Source: Gammaproteobacteria bacterium (GTDB lineage: Bacteria > Pseudomonadota > Gammaproteobacteria > Competibacterales > Competibacteraceae). From it: 64,000 nucleotides of DNA. A program made the position numbers and the translations under genes. Each line of letters begins with the position of its first letter. Position 1 is the stretch's first letter. The stretch spans positions 2,269,501 through 2,333,500 of the forward strand of contig JACKNC010000001.1 of the NCBI GenBank assembly GCA_024235095.1. Direction: 5' to 3'. Below are positions 1-9,796 of this stretch, in pieces. The notes under the pieces are model-generated. The model searched no databases, was not told the DNA's origin, and saw only the letters and a list, made by a program, of their open reading frames with translations.

Positions 1-6
1 ATTTTG

Positions 7-1064
7 GCCTTAATGGCTAATCCAGAACAACAAGGATTGAAACGCGTCGCTGCTAATGCCAGTCCCACCGGTGGATTTGGCCTTAATGGCTAATCCAGAA
101 CAACAAGGATTGAAACCGTTAGTTCCCGCGCCAGTCGATGGCGCTTGATGATTGCCTTAATGGCTAATCCAGAACAACAAGGATTGAAACTAAGCAGTCA
201 TAGACTGAACATCAACCCAAGTTCCAGGCCTTAATGGCTAATCCAGAACAACAAGGATTGAAACTTGTTTACGCTCACAGAGGGAGACGGAGTTGTGATT
301 GCCTTAATGGCTAATCCAGAACAACAAGGATTGAAACTATGTGATCGTAGGATAAGCCAATGCTACTTGATTTGCCTTAATGGCTAATCCAGAACAACAA
401 GGATTGAAACCTGGCTGACCTTCTCGGTCACCGTGCCAACAAGTTTGCCTTAATGGCTAATCCAGAACAACAAGGATTGAAACATGCCACGCGCGGCTGC
501 TTTCAGGCGTTGCGGGTTGCCTTAATGGCTAATCCAGAACAACAAGGATTGAAACTTCAGGTAGAGTGTCTCGCGGCCACGCCGCGCAAGGGGCCTTAAT
601 GGCTAATCCAGAACAACAAGGATTGAAACCGCGAGAAGTACGGTGAGGCCGCGATGGCAGCGCTGCCTTAATGGCTAATCCAGAACAACAAGGATTGAAA
701 CTAGCGATCGCTGTATTCCAGATGATTGGCGGCGAAGGGCCTTAATGGCTAATCCAGAACAACAAGGATTGAAACGGTTGGCCCGATCCACGGTTGCCGC
801 AAGTTTCCGAGCCTTAATGGCTAATCCAGAACAACAAGGATTGAAACATTTTATAAAGTGACACTTACCAAAGCCGCAAAACCGCCTTAATGGCTAATCC
901 AGAACAACAAGGATTGAAACCTTCAATTGCTGGTGTCGGCAAAGGACGAAGCCAGCGCCTTAATGGCTAATCCAGAACAACAAGGATTGAAACCCCATCC
1001 TGATTGAGCGTCATCGTGATGCTTTTTGCGCGCCTTAATGGCTAATCCAGAACAACAAGGATTG
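7..1064 (+). CRISPR. CRISPR array, 15 repeats and 14 spacers, open on the left
   Basis: A 37-nt direct repeat (starts GCCTTAATGG, ends GGATTGAAAC) recurs at 7, 80, 154, 228, 301, 374, 447, 519, 593, 665, 739, 811, 884, 957 and 1032. Spacers are unique and 35-38 nt. The repeat can form a short AATCC/GGATT stem. The GAAAC 3' end suggests transcription on the + strand, since that end becomes the crRNA 5' handle in many type I and III systems, so the leader would lie left of the window. The last repeat matches only to its 33rd base, where IS66-type sequence starts. No cas gene is present in the window, so the type cannot be assigned. Confidence 0.97.
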
Positions 1065-1368
1065 TACCCGTTCACACCCCCTGCATAACGGGAGTGGGTA
1101 GAGAGGCCAAGGGGCGTCCGGCGCGGCGATCGGCAATGGCGTCACGCAGGTAGGGCCATAGGGAATGACCCCGCTGTCGACAGGTCGTGATGACACTGGC
1201 CAACACGGTGAAGGTGCGCGAACCGGTCGGGGTGCGGGTGCCGTGGCTGATTTTGCGCAGAATCACCCAGTGACGCAGCGCCCGTTCCGCCTCGTTGTTG
1301 GTCAGAGGCAACGTAGGATGGTGCAGGACCTGGAAGATCACGTCCCAATTGTGAACTTGCGGCAATAT

Positions 1369-1443
1369 GGAGCCATTTCAATTGCGGCGTAATGGAGCCA
1401 TTTCAATTGCGGCGTAATGGAGCCATTTCAATTGCGGCGTAAT
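1369..1443 (+). repeat. IS21-A terminal tandem repeats, three 25-bp units
   Basis: Three consecutive copies of a 25-bp unit starting GGAGCCATTTCAATTGCGGC lie just inside the left end of IS21-A, and the outermost 25 bp (1350-1368 and onward) is a diverged copy. IS21-family termini often contain multiple repeats that serve as transposase binding sites. Confidence 0.85.
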
Positions 1444-1568
1444 GGAGCCAATGGATTTTCGGTATCCAGGAGCCACTGCGTTGCTGTTTGAGGGGTTCGA
1501 ACTTTCGTGAACCGGCTATCCTCCCGGCTTTTTTGTCGGGAGATCGCCATGAGTAACCGGAGGTTCGA

Positions 1569-3086
1569 ATGTACCAATATCGACAAGTCTTGGTGCGGAT
1601 GCGCCAGGGGGATTCGGATCGGGCGATCGCCCGATCGCGACTCATGGGGCGCAAGAAGGTCGCCCAGCTGCGCGCCCTGGCCCAAGAGCGAGGTTGGTTG
1701 GCGCCCGCTGCGGCCTTACCCGAAGATGCCATGCTGGCGACCTTATTCCCACGCCGGGAAGGGTTACCGAGTCAGTGCGTGTCCAGCCTGGAACCGTGGC
1801 GCGCGCAGATCATGGCCTGGCGAGAGGAAGGCATCCAGGGCACGACCATCCATACGGCCCTGGTCCGCCGCTACGGTTACACGGGGAGTTACTCCGCCGT
1901 CCATCGGTTCCTCAAGTCGTTGCCGTCGGCGGCGCCGGACGTGCCCCTGCGGCTGCGTTTCAAGCCCGGCGAGGCCGCCCAAGTGGATTTCGGCGTGGGG
2001 CCGGTGATCACCGATGTTCGCACCGGTGAGACGTTCAAGACCTGGGTGTTCGTGATGACGTTGTGTTGGTCGCGTCATCAGTACGCGGAAGTGGTGCGTA
2101 ACCAAAACATCGCGACCTGGCTGGCCTGCCATCGCCACGCTTTCGAGGCGTTCGGCGGGGTGGTCGGGCGGGTGATCATCGACAACCCCAAGTGCGCCAT
2201 CACCAAAGCCGGTCTCTACGATCCACAAGTCCAGCGGAGCTATGCCGATTGCGCCGAGGGGTATGCGTTCCGGATTGAACCGTGTCTACCCCGGGATCCA
2301 CAAAAAAAGGGCATCGTTGAGGCCGGCGTCAAATACCTCAAGGGCGCCTTCCTACCGTTGCGCGAGTTCCGTAGTCTGGCCGACGCCAACCGGCAACTGG
2401 CCGACTGGGTGCGGGACGAAGCCGGTCAGCGTTGCCATGGCACGACGCGGGAACCACCGCTGGCGCAGTTTCTGGAAACCGAACGCGCGTTGTTGCAGCC
2501 GCTGCCGGCCACCCCGCCGGTGCTGGCGGTGTGGGCGAAAGTGAAAGTCCATCGGGACGCCCACGTCCAGTTTGCGCAGTGCTTGTACTCCGTGCCTTTC
2601 CGGTTGGTCGGCCAGACCCTCTGGCTCAAGGCCAGCGACACGCTGATCCGGCTCTACCAGGATCATGAACCGGTGGCCTGCCATCCGCGCCAGACCCGAC
2701 CGGGTGATCGGGTGACTCTCCCGGATCATCTGCCCCCCGAGGCGTTGGCCTGGAGCCTCCACGATACCCAATGGTGCCTCCAGCAAGCGGAACGCATCGG
2801 TCCGAGTTGTCATACGCTCCTCCACACGCTGTTCGCGGATCGGGTGTTGGTCCATCTGCGTGCCGCCCAGGGTCTCCTCCGTCTGGAGCAATTCTACGGC
2901 GCCCCGCGCCTGGAGGCGGCCTGCGCGCGCGCCCTGGACGCGGGCAGCCCCCGTTATCGCACCGTGAAGACCATTCTGGCCAAAAACCTGGAGCAGGAAC
3001 CGGCACTCGACGTGGCCACGCCACTCCCGGCGACCTACACCCAGGGCGGTCGGTTCTGCCGCAATCCCCAGACGGCGCTGCATTGA
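1569..3086 (+). CDS. istA: IS21-family transposase IstA (element A)
   Basis: This 505-residue DDE transposase is the strand-transfer subunit that works with the IstB ATPase. The N-terminal helix-turn-helix (about 10-50, GDSDRAIARS) is followed by an rve-type integrase core with QVDFG near 139, IIDNPK near 202 and the EAGVKYLKG stretch around 255. The start at 1569 is supported by GGAGGT eight bases upstream. The frame is complete and istB follows after 11 bp. Length is normal for IstA. Activity in trans cannot be excluded, but its own istB is broken. Confidence 0.95.
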   Translation: MYQYRQVLVRMRQGDSDRAIARSRLMGRKKVAQLRALAQERGWLAPAAALPEDAMLATLFPRREGLPSQCVSSLEPWRAQIMAWREEGIQGTTIHTALVRRYGYTGSYSAVHRFLKSLPSAAPDVPLRLRFKPGEAAQVDFGVGPVITDVRTGETFKTWVFVMTLCWSRHQYAEVVRNQNIATWLACHRHAFEAFGGVVGRVIIDNPKCAITKAGLYDPQVQRSYADCAEGYAFRIEPCLPRDPQKKGIVEAGVKYLKGAFLPLREFRSLADANRQLADWVRDEAGQRCHGTTREPPLAQFLETERALLQPLPATPPVLAVWAKVKVHRDAHVQFAQCLYSVPFRLVGQTLWLKASDTLIRLYQDHEPVACHPRQTRPGDRVTLPDHLPPEALAWSLHDTQWCLQQAERIGPSCHTLLHTLFADRVLVHLRAAQGLLRLEQFYGAPRLEAACARALDAGSPRYRTVKTILAKNLEQEPALDVATPLPATYTQGGRFCRNPQTALH

Positions 3087-3441
3087 GGTTCTGTACCATG
3101 ACCACCCTGCCCGAACTGAGCGGCCTGCTCAAATCCCTGCGCCTCTCCGGCATCCTCGATTCCCTGGAGGTGCGCAACCAGGAAGCCATTGATCGTCATC
3201 TGGCCTACACCGACTGCCTCGGTCTCTTGCTCCAGGACGAAGTGGCGCGCCGTGACCAGAAGAAACGGGCCCAACGCCTGCGCCGCGCCCATTTTCGCAG
3301 TCAGAAGAGCCTGGAATGTTTCGATTTTGACCGCCTGCCCACGTTGAATCGCGCCCTGGTTCACGATCTGGCCACCGGGCGCTTCATCGCCGAAAAGGTC
3401 GCCGTCCTCATTGTGGGACCTTGCGGTACGGGGAAAACCCA

Positions 3442-3923
3442 ACCAACTGACTACCCCGATCGGTAGCAGCATTTCTTCCGAACCCACCGTCACGGTCATC
3501 GATCCTCGCCATCCGTTGTGCGGACGGACGCTGCCGCTGATTGGGATCACCCACAAACCGTACCTTGGTCGCTGTTGCGGGGTATGGCTGCGCCCGGCGG
3601 TCGAGCGCTGGGTACCGATCTCGGCCACCACGCTGGCCTTCAACCCGCACGAGTTAAGCCCGACGCCGTTGTCCATCGAAGCAATTCAACAATTGCTTCA
3701 GGTGTTCGAGGGGGTCGGCCATGCCACGAGAACCCGTTCCCACCCAGGAGCTTCTGCCGGAGGATTGCCATCTGGCGCCATGGGGTCCCCTGGCGCCCTG
3801 CCAGGTTTGGACCCGGCTGACGCCACCGCAACAACAGCAAGTTCGCCAACTGCTGGTGAATGTGTGCCAGCAGTGGCTGATGAGGCGCCCGGGCGGCGCG
3901 GTCGGAGGGCAGTCCGATGCTGA
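3442..3923 (+). CDS. Hypothetical protein 1 of the serine-recombinase element
   Basis: This open frame starts at the element's left edge with no clear ATG or GTG inside the element, so its start is unknown. The stretch EPTVTVIDPRHPLCGRTLPL followed by a conserved-looking segment through LSIEAIQQLLQVFEG (to about 3715) looks like genuine protein. The C-terminal third, overlapping the next ORF, may be out-of-frame read-through. I do not recognise a family. Its position ahead of the recombinase suggests a cargo or accessory gene of the element. Confidence 0.45.
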
Positions 3924-3933
3924 CCTCATCTAA
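3721..3933 (+). CDS. Hypothetical protein 2 of the serine-recombinase element
   Basis: This 70-residue ORF starts at ATG 3721 and overlaps the recombinase start at 3917 by 17 bases, so the two are probably translationally coupled. The sequence is Gln- and Pro-rich with a WTRLTPPQQQQVRQLL helix-like stretch and ends MRRPGGAVGGQSDADLI. No family was recognised. The tight overlap and shared direction suggest a small accessory protein of the element. Confidence 0.5.
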   Translation: MPREPVPTQELLPEDCHLAPWGPLAPCQVWTRLTPPQQQQVRQLLVNVCQQWLMRRPGGAVGGQSDADLI

Positions 3934-4169
3934 CGGGCTACACCGACCGACCAAAATCACTCCCCACCATCTGGAGCGCCGGGCCATGGTGTACATTCGC
4001 CAGTCCAGCGCCAAACAGGTGCGGGATCATGTCGGCAGCCAAATCAACCAGCGCGTGCGTATTTCACTGATGCCGGCCATCCATTTCACGGGATGACGGC
4101 CGGCGAGTTCAGTCGAAGGCGGCAGCGTATTTCACTCGGTCGGAGCGCAGCGACGCAGTGGATGAGTGT

Positions 4170-4925
4170 TTACTGTTCCGTGATGGAGTTCGTCAAGGGG
4201 GTTTTACGTTTTCGTAAGGATTCTCCGGTCAGGTTGAGGGTGTAGGCGTTATGGACGAGCCGATCGAGGAGGGCATCAGCCAGAGTGGGTTCGTCCAGAT
4301 AGGCGTGCCAGCTTGCCACGGGCAACTGGCTGGTCACGAGGGTGGATTGACGGTGATGCCGGTCATCGAGGATTTCCAGAAGATCACGGCGGCCCTCGCT
4401 GGTGAGCGGTGTTAAGCCCCAGTCATCGATGACCAACACGTGTGCTTTAGCGTACTCGCGTAGCAGCTTGGGATAGCGGCCATCGGCGCGGGCCAACGCC
4501 AGTTCAGGGAGCAAGCGGGGCAAACGGACATAGCGCGCGGTATAGCCCAGACGACACGCATGCTGAGCCAAGGCACAAGCAATCCATGTTTTCCCCACGC
4601 CGGTGGGGCCGGTAATCAGGCAGTTGAGATGCTCCACAAGCCAGCGTTCACCGAGCAGATGCTGGATGAGGGTTTTATCCAGGCCCCGGGGATGTTGGTA
4701 ATCCAGGTCTTCCCGGCAGGCTTGCTGGGGCAAACGGGCTTGCTGTAAGCGGTACTGGAGGCGACGATTCGCGCGTTCGGTCAGTTCGCGATCAACCAGG
4801 AGACTCAAGCGATCCGTAAAGCTGAGCTGATCGCTATCGGGCATCTGGAGTTGCTCGTGCAAGGCCTGACGCATGCCGCTGAGTTTCAAGGTGTGCAGTT
4901 GATCGAGAAGGGGTTGTTTCAGCAT
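4170..4925 (-). CDS. istB: IS21-family IstB ATPase (element B)
   Basis: This AAA+ helper ATPase of IS21 transposition has 251 residues when started at ATG 4925 (MLKQPLLDQLHTLKLSGMRQ), which has GGAGCC upstream; the longer open frame to 5045 overlaps istA and is unlikely. Walker A is GPTGVGKTW, Walker B is VLVIDDWG, and TSQLPVASWH is the usual sensor region. It lies 16 bp downstream of istA stop as an operon. It is complete and probably functional. Confidence 0.95.
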   Translation of the reverse strand: MLKQPLLDQLHTLKLSGMRQALHEQLQMPDSDQLSFTDRLSLLVDRELTERANRRLQYRLQQARLPQQACREDLDYQHPRGLDKTLIQHLLGERWLVEHLNCLITGPTGVGKTWIACALAQHACRLGYTARYVRLPRLLPELALARADGRYPKLLREYAKAHVLVIDDWGLTPLTSEGRRDLLEILDDRHHRQSTLVTSQLPVASWHAYLDEPTLADALLDRLVHNAYTLNLTGESLRKRKTPLTNSITEQ

Positions 4926-4941
4926 GGCGGAGGCTCCTGGG

Positions 4942-6492
4942 TTATTGGTAATAGCGTGCGCCGCGCACGTTCGCGTGGGTCGCGGTCGAAGGGATGGGCG
5001 GTGGCGAAGTCCCCGCATCCGGGAGGCGTTGCTGGTCCAGGCCATGCTTGAGAATCGACTCGATGCTCTTGTAACTCAGTCCCCCAATGGCTAACGCGCG
5101 CTGACAGGCGGCCTCCAAGCGGTCGGCGCCATAGGCTTTGCCCAGACGCAAGATGCCCAAGCACGAGCGGTAGCCCTGCTGAGGATGGGGCCGCGTGGCC
5201 AGGATACGTTCCACTAGAGTCGCCGTGTGGGGGCCGGTCTGGTGAGCCCAGCGCACTAACCGTTCGGGCGTCCATTCGGCGTACTCCCGATGGGCTTTGG
5301 GCATGTGGGCGGTTACGGTGGTATGGCGACCAGGCTGCGGATGGCGGCGATGACAAGCCACCCGCTGACGTTGATGGAAGACCTCGACCGTGGTGGCGGT
5401 CAGGCGCACCTCCACTTCCTGGCGCACCAGGAGGTAGGGGACCGAATAGTAATGGCGCTCGATGTCAATGTGATAGTCAATGTTGACGCGCGCTTTTTTC
5501 CATTGCGCGAACACGTAGGGTTCGGCCGGTAAGGGACGCAACGCCGGTTGTTCCAGCGTTGCAAACCAATGCTGACGGGAACCGGGGAGTTTTTTGAAGG
5601 CGCGCTGATTGAGGGCGTCGCGCAGTTCGCGGATGACCGTGTTGAGTTCGTCGAGACTGAACAGAGTCCGATGGCGCAAGCGGGCCAGAATCCAGCGTTC
5701 CACCACGAGCACGCCACTTTCCGCTTTGGCTTTATCACGCGGTTTTCGGACACGCGCGGGGATCACCGCGACGCCATAATGGGCGGCTAACTCCAGATAA
5801 CTGGGGTTGAGGTCGGGCTCATAGCGGTGCGGCGTCTGGACGCCGGTTTTCAAATTATCTGGAACCACAATTTCCGGGACACCGCCGAAAAATGCAAAGG
5901 CCCGGACATGCGCCATGAGCCAGTCATCCAGTCCTTGGGTCCAGGTCGCCTCCACATAGGTGTAATTGCTGGCGCCCAGCACCGCAACAAACACTTGGGC
6001 CTGGCGGAGTTCACCCGTGATGCGGTCCACGATGGGCACGGTGGGACCGGCGTAGTCCACAAACACCTTCTCACCGGCCCGATGGGTCTGGCGCATCACC
6101 ACATCGGTATGCGCCACCCAAGCCCGATACTGCTGGCAGAACCAGGTGTATTGATAGCCCTGGGGATGCGTGGCTTTGTACTCTTCCCACAAGAGCCACA
6201 AGGTGACGCCGGGGCGGCGTAATTCCTGGTGGACGGTGGCCCAATCCGGTTTTCCGCGATCCGCAGACCCAGCGGCGGGGCGCGGCGGAAACAACCGTCG
6301 TTCCAATTCATCGGCCATCATGCCCTTGGGCAGGGGCCAACCCAGGCCCGCTCGTCGGGCGCGTTGCAGATACTCTCCGACCGTGCTACGGCCGATCCCG
6401 CAACTCCGGGCAATTTGTGGTTGGCTATGGCCCGCCGCCTGCAAACGAAGCACTTCTTGAATCTTGCGCATGGATAACCTCTCAGTCGGCAT
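4942..6492 (-). CDS. istA: IS21-family transposase IstA (element B)
   Basis: This 516-residue DDE transposase begins at ATG 6492, preceded by GAGGAGG. The N-terminal HTH (SMRKIQEVLRLQAAGHSQPQ) is of the IS21 type. The integrase core shows VFVDYAGPT near 150 and VVPDNLKTG near 210, followed by KAKAESGVL with the acidic residue. The C-terminal part has the IstB-interaction region typical of the family. The frame is uninterrupted. Together with istB it could mobilise this element and, in trans, relatives with matching ends. Confidence 0.96.
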   Translation of the reverse strand: MPTERLSMRKIQEVLRLQAAGHSQPQIARSCGIGRSTVGEYLQRARRAGLGWPLPKGMMADELERRLFPPRPAAGSADRGKPDWATVHQELRRPGVTLWLLWEEYKATHPQGYQYTWFCQQYRAWVAHTDVVMRQTHRAGEKVFVDYAGPTVPIVDRITGELRQAQVFVAVLGASNYTYVEATWTQGLDDWLMAHVRAFAFFGGVPEIVVPDNLKTGVQTPHRYEPDLNPSYLELAAHYGVAVIPARVRKPRDKAKAESGVLVVERWILARLRHRTLFSLDELNTVIRELRDALNQRAFKKLPGSRQHWFATLEQPALRPLPAEPYVFAQWKKARVNIDYHIDIERHYYSVPYLLVRQEVEVRLTATTVEVFHQRQRVACHRRHPQPGRHTTVTAHMPKAHREYAEWTPERLVRWAHQTGPHTATLVERILATRPHPQQGYRSCLGILRLGKAYGADRLEAACQRALAIGGLSYKSIESILKHGLDQQRLPDAGTSPPPIPSTATHANVRGARYYQ

Positions 6493-6598
6493 GAGTTCCT
6501 CCTCGGAAAAAAAGGAACCAGCCTACAAGTTGTTAACCTGCGTCGCTGCTCATTGGCGAAACAACCCGCCGCCTTCCGTGTAATGGCCTGCCGCCTTC

Positions 6599-6703
6599 CG
6601 TGAAACGACCTGCCGTCATCCCGTGAAACGACCTGCCGTCATCCCGTGAAACGACCTGCCGTCATCCCGTGAAACGACCTGCCGTCATCCCGTGAAATAC
6701 GCA
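6599..6703 (+). repeat. IS21-B terminal tandem repeats, four 23-bp units plus end
   Basis: The unit starting CGTGAAACGACCTGCCGTCA repeats at 6599, 6622, 6645 and 6668 and continues into the terminal CGTGAAATACGCA. More diverged copies occur from about 6540. Repeats of this kind at IS21 ends bind IstA. Confidence 0.9.
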
Positions 6704-9700
6704 AGCGCGCCCTGGTGGAGCGCGCACAGGCGCTGGGTTGGCATCCCGAACGCATCCAGGTACTGGACGGCGACTTGGGCCAATCGGCGGCCACTGCGGC
6801 GGGGCGGGATGACTTCAAAGCGTTGGCCGCTGAGGTCGCCCTGGATCAGGTCGGGATCATCTTCGGCTGGGACGCATCCCGCCTGGCGCGCAACAACGCC
6901 GACTGGTATCAACTATTGGACTTAGCGGCTTTGTTCGGTACGCTGATTGCCGATGCCGAAAGTATCTACGATCCCCGTCTGTACAACGATCGCTTGTTGC
7001 TCGGCCTGCAAGGCACCCTGTCGGAAGCGGAACTGCACATGTTGCACCAACGCTTGAATGCCGGGCGCTTGAGCAAAGTCCAGCGGGGGGACTACGTCCA
7101 GCATTTGCCGACCGGGTTGGTGCGATTACCGGATGGACGGGTTCAGAAAGACCCCGATATCCAGGTCCGTCAAGCGATCGAGCGGGTGTTGACCCGGTTC
7201 ACGGAATTAGGGACCTGTCAGCGGGTACTGCGCGACTTCAAACAGCACGGCTTGTTGTTGCCCCGGCACCAGACCGGCGGGCTACACGGCGGTGAACTGC
7301 TCTGGAAACCACCATCGGCGTCGGCGATCTACGAAATAGTCGGCAACCCCGCCTATGCCGGGGCGTTCGTGTACGGCCGCCGACCGACCGACCCCACCCG
7401 CCGTCAACCCGGCCGTCCCGCCACCGGTCATGTCCGCAAACCCCTGGCCGAGTGGCCCACCGTGATCCGCGACGCCTATCCGGCCTATATCTCTTGGGAG
7501 CAATTCTTGGCCAATCAGGCGCGCCTGCACGATAACAGCCAGCGGTATGCCGCCGGCTGCGGGCGCGGGACGCCGCGCGCGGGGGCCGCGTTGTTGCAAG
7601 GACTGGCCACCTGCGGTCAGTGCGGCCACCGCATGCGGGTGGCGTACAGGCCCGGCGTTCGCTACCTCTGTGCCGGGTTGCGCGAGGAGTTTGCCGAGCC
7701 CGGCTGCGCCTGCCTGGAGGGCGCGTCCATCGAAGCCTTCGTGGTGGCCGCGTTCTTTGAGGCCCTGCAACCGGCGCAGTTGGATGTATTGGCCGCGGTG
7801 CTGGCCGAGCGCCAACAGGAACGGGATCGGCTGGCCCAATGGCATCAGCACCAAGTCGAACGCGCCACCTATGAAGCGCAGTTGGCGCGGCGGCGCTATG
7901 GCGCGGTGGACCCGGACAACCGGTTGGTGGCCGCCGAACTGGAACGGCAATGGGAAGAAGCCCTCCTGACGTTGCGCCAGGCGCAAGAGGCCGCCGAACG
8001 CTGCGCCCGCCCGCCGGCCGAACCCCCCGTCACGCCCGAACTACGCGACCAGTGGCAGCATCTCAACCAGACGCTACCCGCCCTCTGGGCCAGCGAGCAG
8101 CTCACTTCCGAGCAGCGCAAACAACTCCTGCGCAGCCTGATCCAGCGGGTGATCCTGACGCGAACCGCACCGGATCGTGTGCAGGTGAAAATCGTCTGGG
8201 TCAGTGGGCATTTTTCCCAAGGCACAGTGATCCCCCCGATCCATCGGCAGGCTGCCGTCACCGGTTACGCGCAGATGGTCAGCCGCGCCCACGAACTCTG
8301 GCAACAGGGTCACACCGATCGCGACATCGCCCGCGTGCTCAGCACCGAGGGGTTTCGCTCCGCCCGCAGCACGGCCGTATCGCCCGCTACCGTCCTGAAA
8401 ATTCGCGGGCAGCACCACTGGGTCAGCCGTTACCACGAACATCGCCTGGCGTGCCGGATCGAGGGGTGGTGGACCGTCCATGGCTTGGCCGCGGAGTTGG
8501 GCGTCGACCGCAATTGGCTCTATCGGCGCATCCAGCGCGGCATCCTCAACCCCCCGGTCGTGATCCGCCGGCAACCCTATGGTAATTTCCTCATCCAGGA
8601 CGACCCCACGCTGCTCGAGTCCTTGCGCCAACAGGCCCATCCCACTCGCGGGCGGGATGGGTACACTCAAACCTAACAGGGCATTGCAATGGCTGAGATA
8701 AAAGTCACTTGGCCCAAGCCCTGGGCCATCTCGCCGTCCGCCAAGGCCATGACGTGCTGTTCACCACGCAGACTCATCTGTTGAATGGCTTACGAGAAGC
8801 CCAAGCCGTGGGGAGCTTCGCGCGCCGTTTCCATGCCCTCGTCCAGGTGCCGCTGCTTATCATCGACAATTTCGGTCTCAAACCGCTACGTCCTCCCGAA
8901 GATGAGACTTTCCATGATTTAGTCGCCGAACGCTATGAACAAACCGCGATGCTGCTTACCAGTAATCTGGACTTCGGCGAGTGGGGTGATGCGTTTCCTG
9001 CCAACAAAATGCTGGGCGCGGCCACCTTGGATCGGCTGCAGCATGGTGCCTATCGCTTGATCCTCGATGGAGCAAGTTATCGCCGTCCCCAACCCCTGTC
9101 GTCACCGGCTCCCGCGCCGGTTGCGAAAGGCGGAAAAAAACAGCCATTCTTGAGGTCCGTTCGAACCCCTGATTTCAGTACTTGGTGGTGGCACCATTAC
9201 GCCGCAAATTGACACCAATCATTCAGCAATTCGATCGCCAACGCCCGGGTCTTGGCATGGGTGTGCTCTTTAAGGCCTTCACCGGTCGCTCGCAGGCGAG
9301 CCGAGGTCCTCGGCATACCGGGTCGGTAAATCCGTGGGTGGCCCTTCCCGAGCCGTGTAGGAGGGTCACCGTGGCGGCCGTGAACACCCATAACCAAGCG
9401 GTGTGCCGGCCCTCCAACCATAGCATTTCATCCACATGCCGTTGACCGCTGGCCTGCACGGCCGCGATCAATTCGGCTTCGGCGGGGAGGACCGCTGCGC
9501 CGGCTTCGTGAATCGCTTGATGGATCGTCCCGATACTCAGGTCAATCCCCAGCCAATCGTGCAGAAATTCTTGAAGGCGCGGGCGCGCCGCCCGGAAGCA
9601 CAGGCTGAGCGCCATGATCAGCGCGCCCAGTCCGGGGCCGATGAAGCGCCATTCGGTCAAGGCCGGGTCCACCGTTCCCTAGCCCGGTGCTCGGTGACAA

Positions 9701-9796
9701 TTACACATTAACATGGATGAAATTAGACCTTAACATGGCAGGCCACCTGTAAGTTGATGGCAAGCTGTGCGCTTTGGCAAGCCGGAGAGCACAGGC

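Larger units (their letters stand above)
4056..6703 (-). mobile_element. IS21-family element B, flanked by 6-bp duplication AGCGCG
   Basis: The ends both read TGCGTATTTCAC inward (4056 and 6703). AGCGCG is duplicated at 4050-4055 and 6704-6709. Length is 2648 bp with complete istA and istB on the minus strand, so this is the most intact IS21 in the nest. It interrupts the serine recombinase exactly, and removal restores that frame. A related end without the element lies at 23170-23258. Confidence 0.94.
3917..8676 (+). pseudogene. Large serine recombinase, split by IS21-B
   Basis: ATG 3917 to 4055 encodes the N-terminus, with the catalytic motif VYIRQSS (nucleophile Ser about residue 30). The rest runs 6710-8676. 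Together they give 701 residues: the resolvase catalytic domain (GWDASRLARN, then GLQGTLSEAELHML), the recombinase domain (NPAYAGAFVYGRR), a zinc ribbon (CGQCGHRMR with later Cys), a coiled-coil stretch rich in Arg/Glu (about 340-440), and a C-terminal tail with an excisionase-like HTH (LAAELGVDRNWLYRRI). Excising 4056-6709 rejoins QINQR to ALVERA in frame. It would catalyse integration and excision of its own element but is currently inactivated. Confidence 0.9.
3440..8707 (+). mobile_element. Serine-recombinase element inserted in istB
   Basis: The element contains two small ORFs and a large serine recombinase in one direction. The host istB sequence is continuous once it is removed, with only the dinucleotide CA shared by both joints (3440-3441 and 8706-8707). 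No terminal inverted repeats are seen. A 2-bp shared core and no inverted repeats fit site-specific integration by a large serine recombinase rather than DDE transposition. IS21-B (4056-6703) is inserted inside it; without that the element is about 2.6 kb. Confidence 0.8.
3098..9212 (+). pseudogene. istB: IS21-family IstB ATPase (element A), split at the P-loop
   Basis: The 5' part (3098-3439) encodes residues 1-114 and ends in the Walker A motif GPCGTGKT. The 3' part (8706-9212) continues HLAQALGHLAVRQGHD, carries Walker B LLIIDNFG, and ends at a stop inside the terminal repeat. Joined, the two parts give 282 residues without a gap. IstB is the AAA+ helper that loads IstA on target DNA. The insertion point is the codon pair of the P-loop Lys-Thr followed by His, between bases sharing CA. 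The gene is inactive as it stands. Confidence 0.93.
1350..9214 (+). mobile_element. IS21-family element A, flanked by 5-bp duplication CCAAT
   Basis: The ends are TGTGAACTTGCGGC (left) and TGTCAATTTGCGGC (right, read inward). CCAAT occurs at 1345-1349 and 9215-9219. The element carries istA and an istB broken by the serine-recombinase element at 3440-8707; without that insert it would be about 2.6 kb, normal for IS21. It sits in the IS66 transposase gene, and its removal restores that frame. Confidence 0.9.

Noticed and set aside
1..1064. Classification of the CRISPR system by its repeat
   Set aside because: No cas genes are in the window, and repeat sequence alone is not enough for a safe type call.
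1403..1732. Minus-strand ORF with repeated residues at the left of IS21-A
   Set aside because: It is produced by the IS21 terminal tandem repeats and the antisense of the istA start.
5290..6477. Several plus-strand ORFs of 80-131 codons
   Set aside because: They are antisense shadows of the IS21-B istA gene, with no start signals or family motifs.
9223..9445. Long ORF tail after the IS66 HVDEMLW motif
   Set aside because: After about 9340 the frame no longer matches IS66; the genuine sequence resumes in another frame, so the tail is not real protein.
9688..9700. TGACAATTAC at 9695 as the left end of IS21-C
   Set aside because: Using that end gives no target duplication; moving it to TGCTC at 9688 gives matching ends and GCCCGG on both sides.
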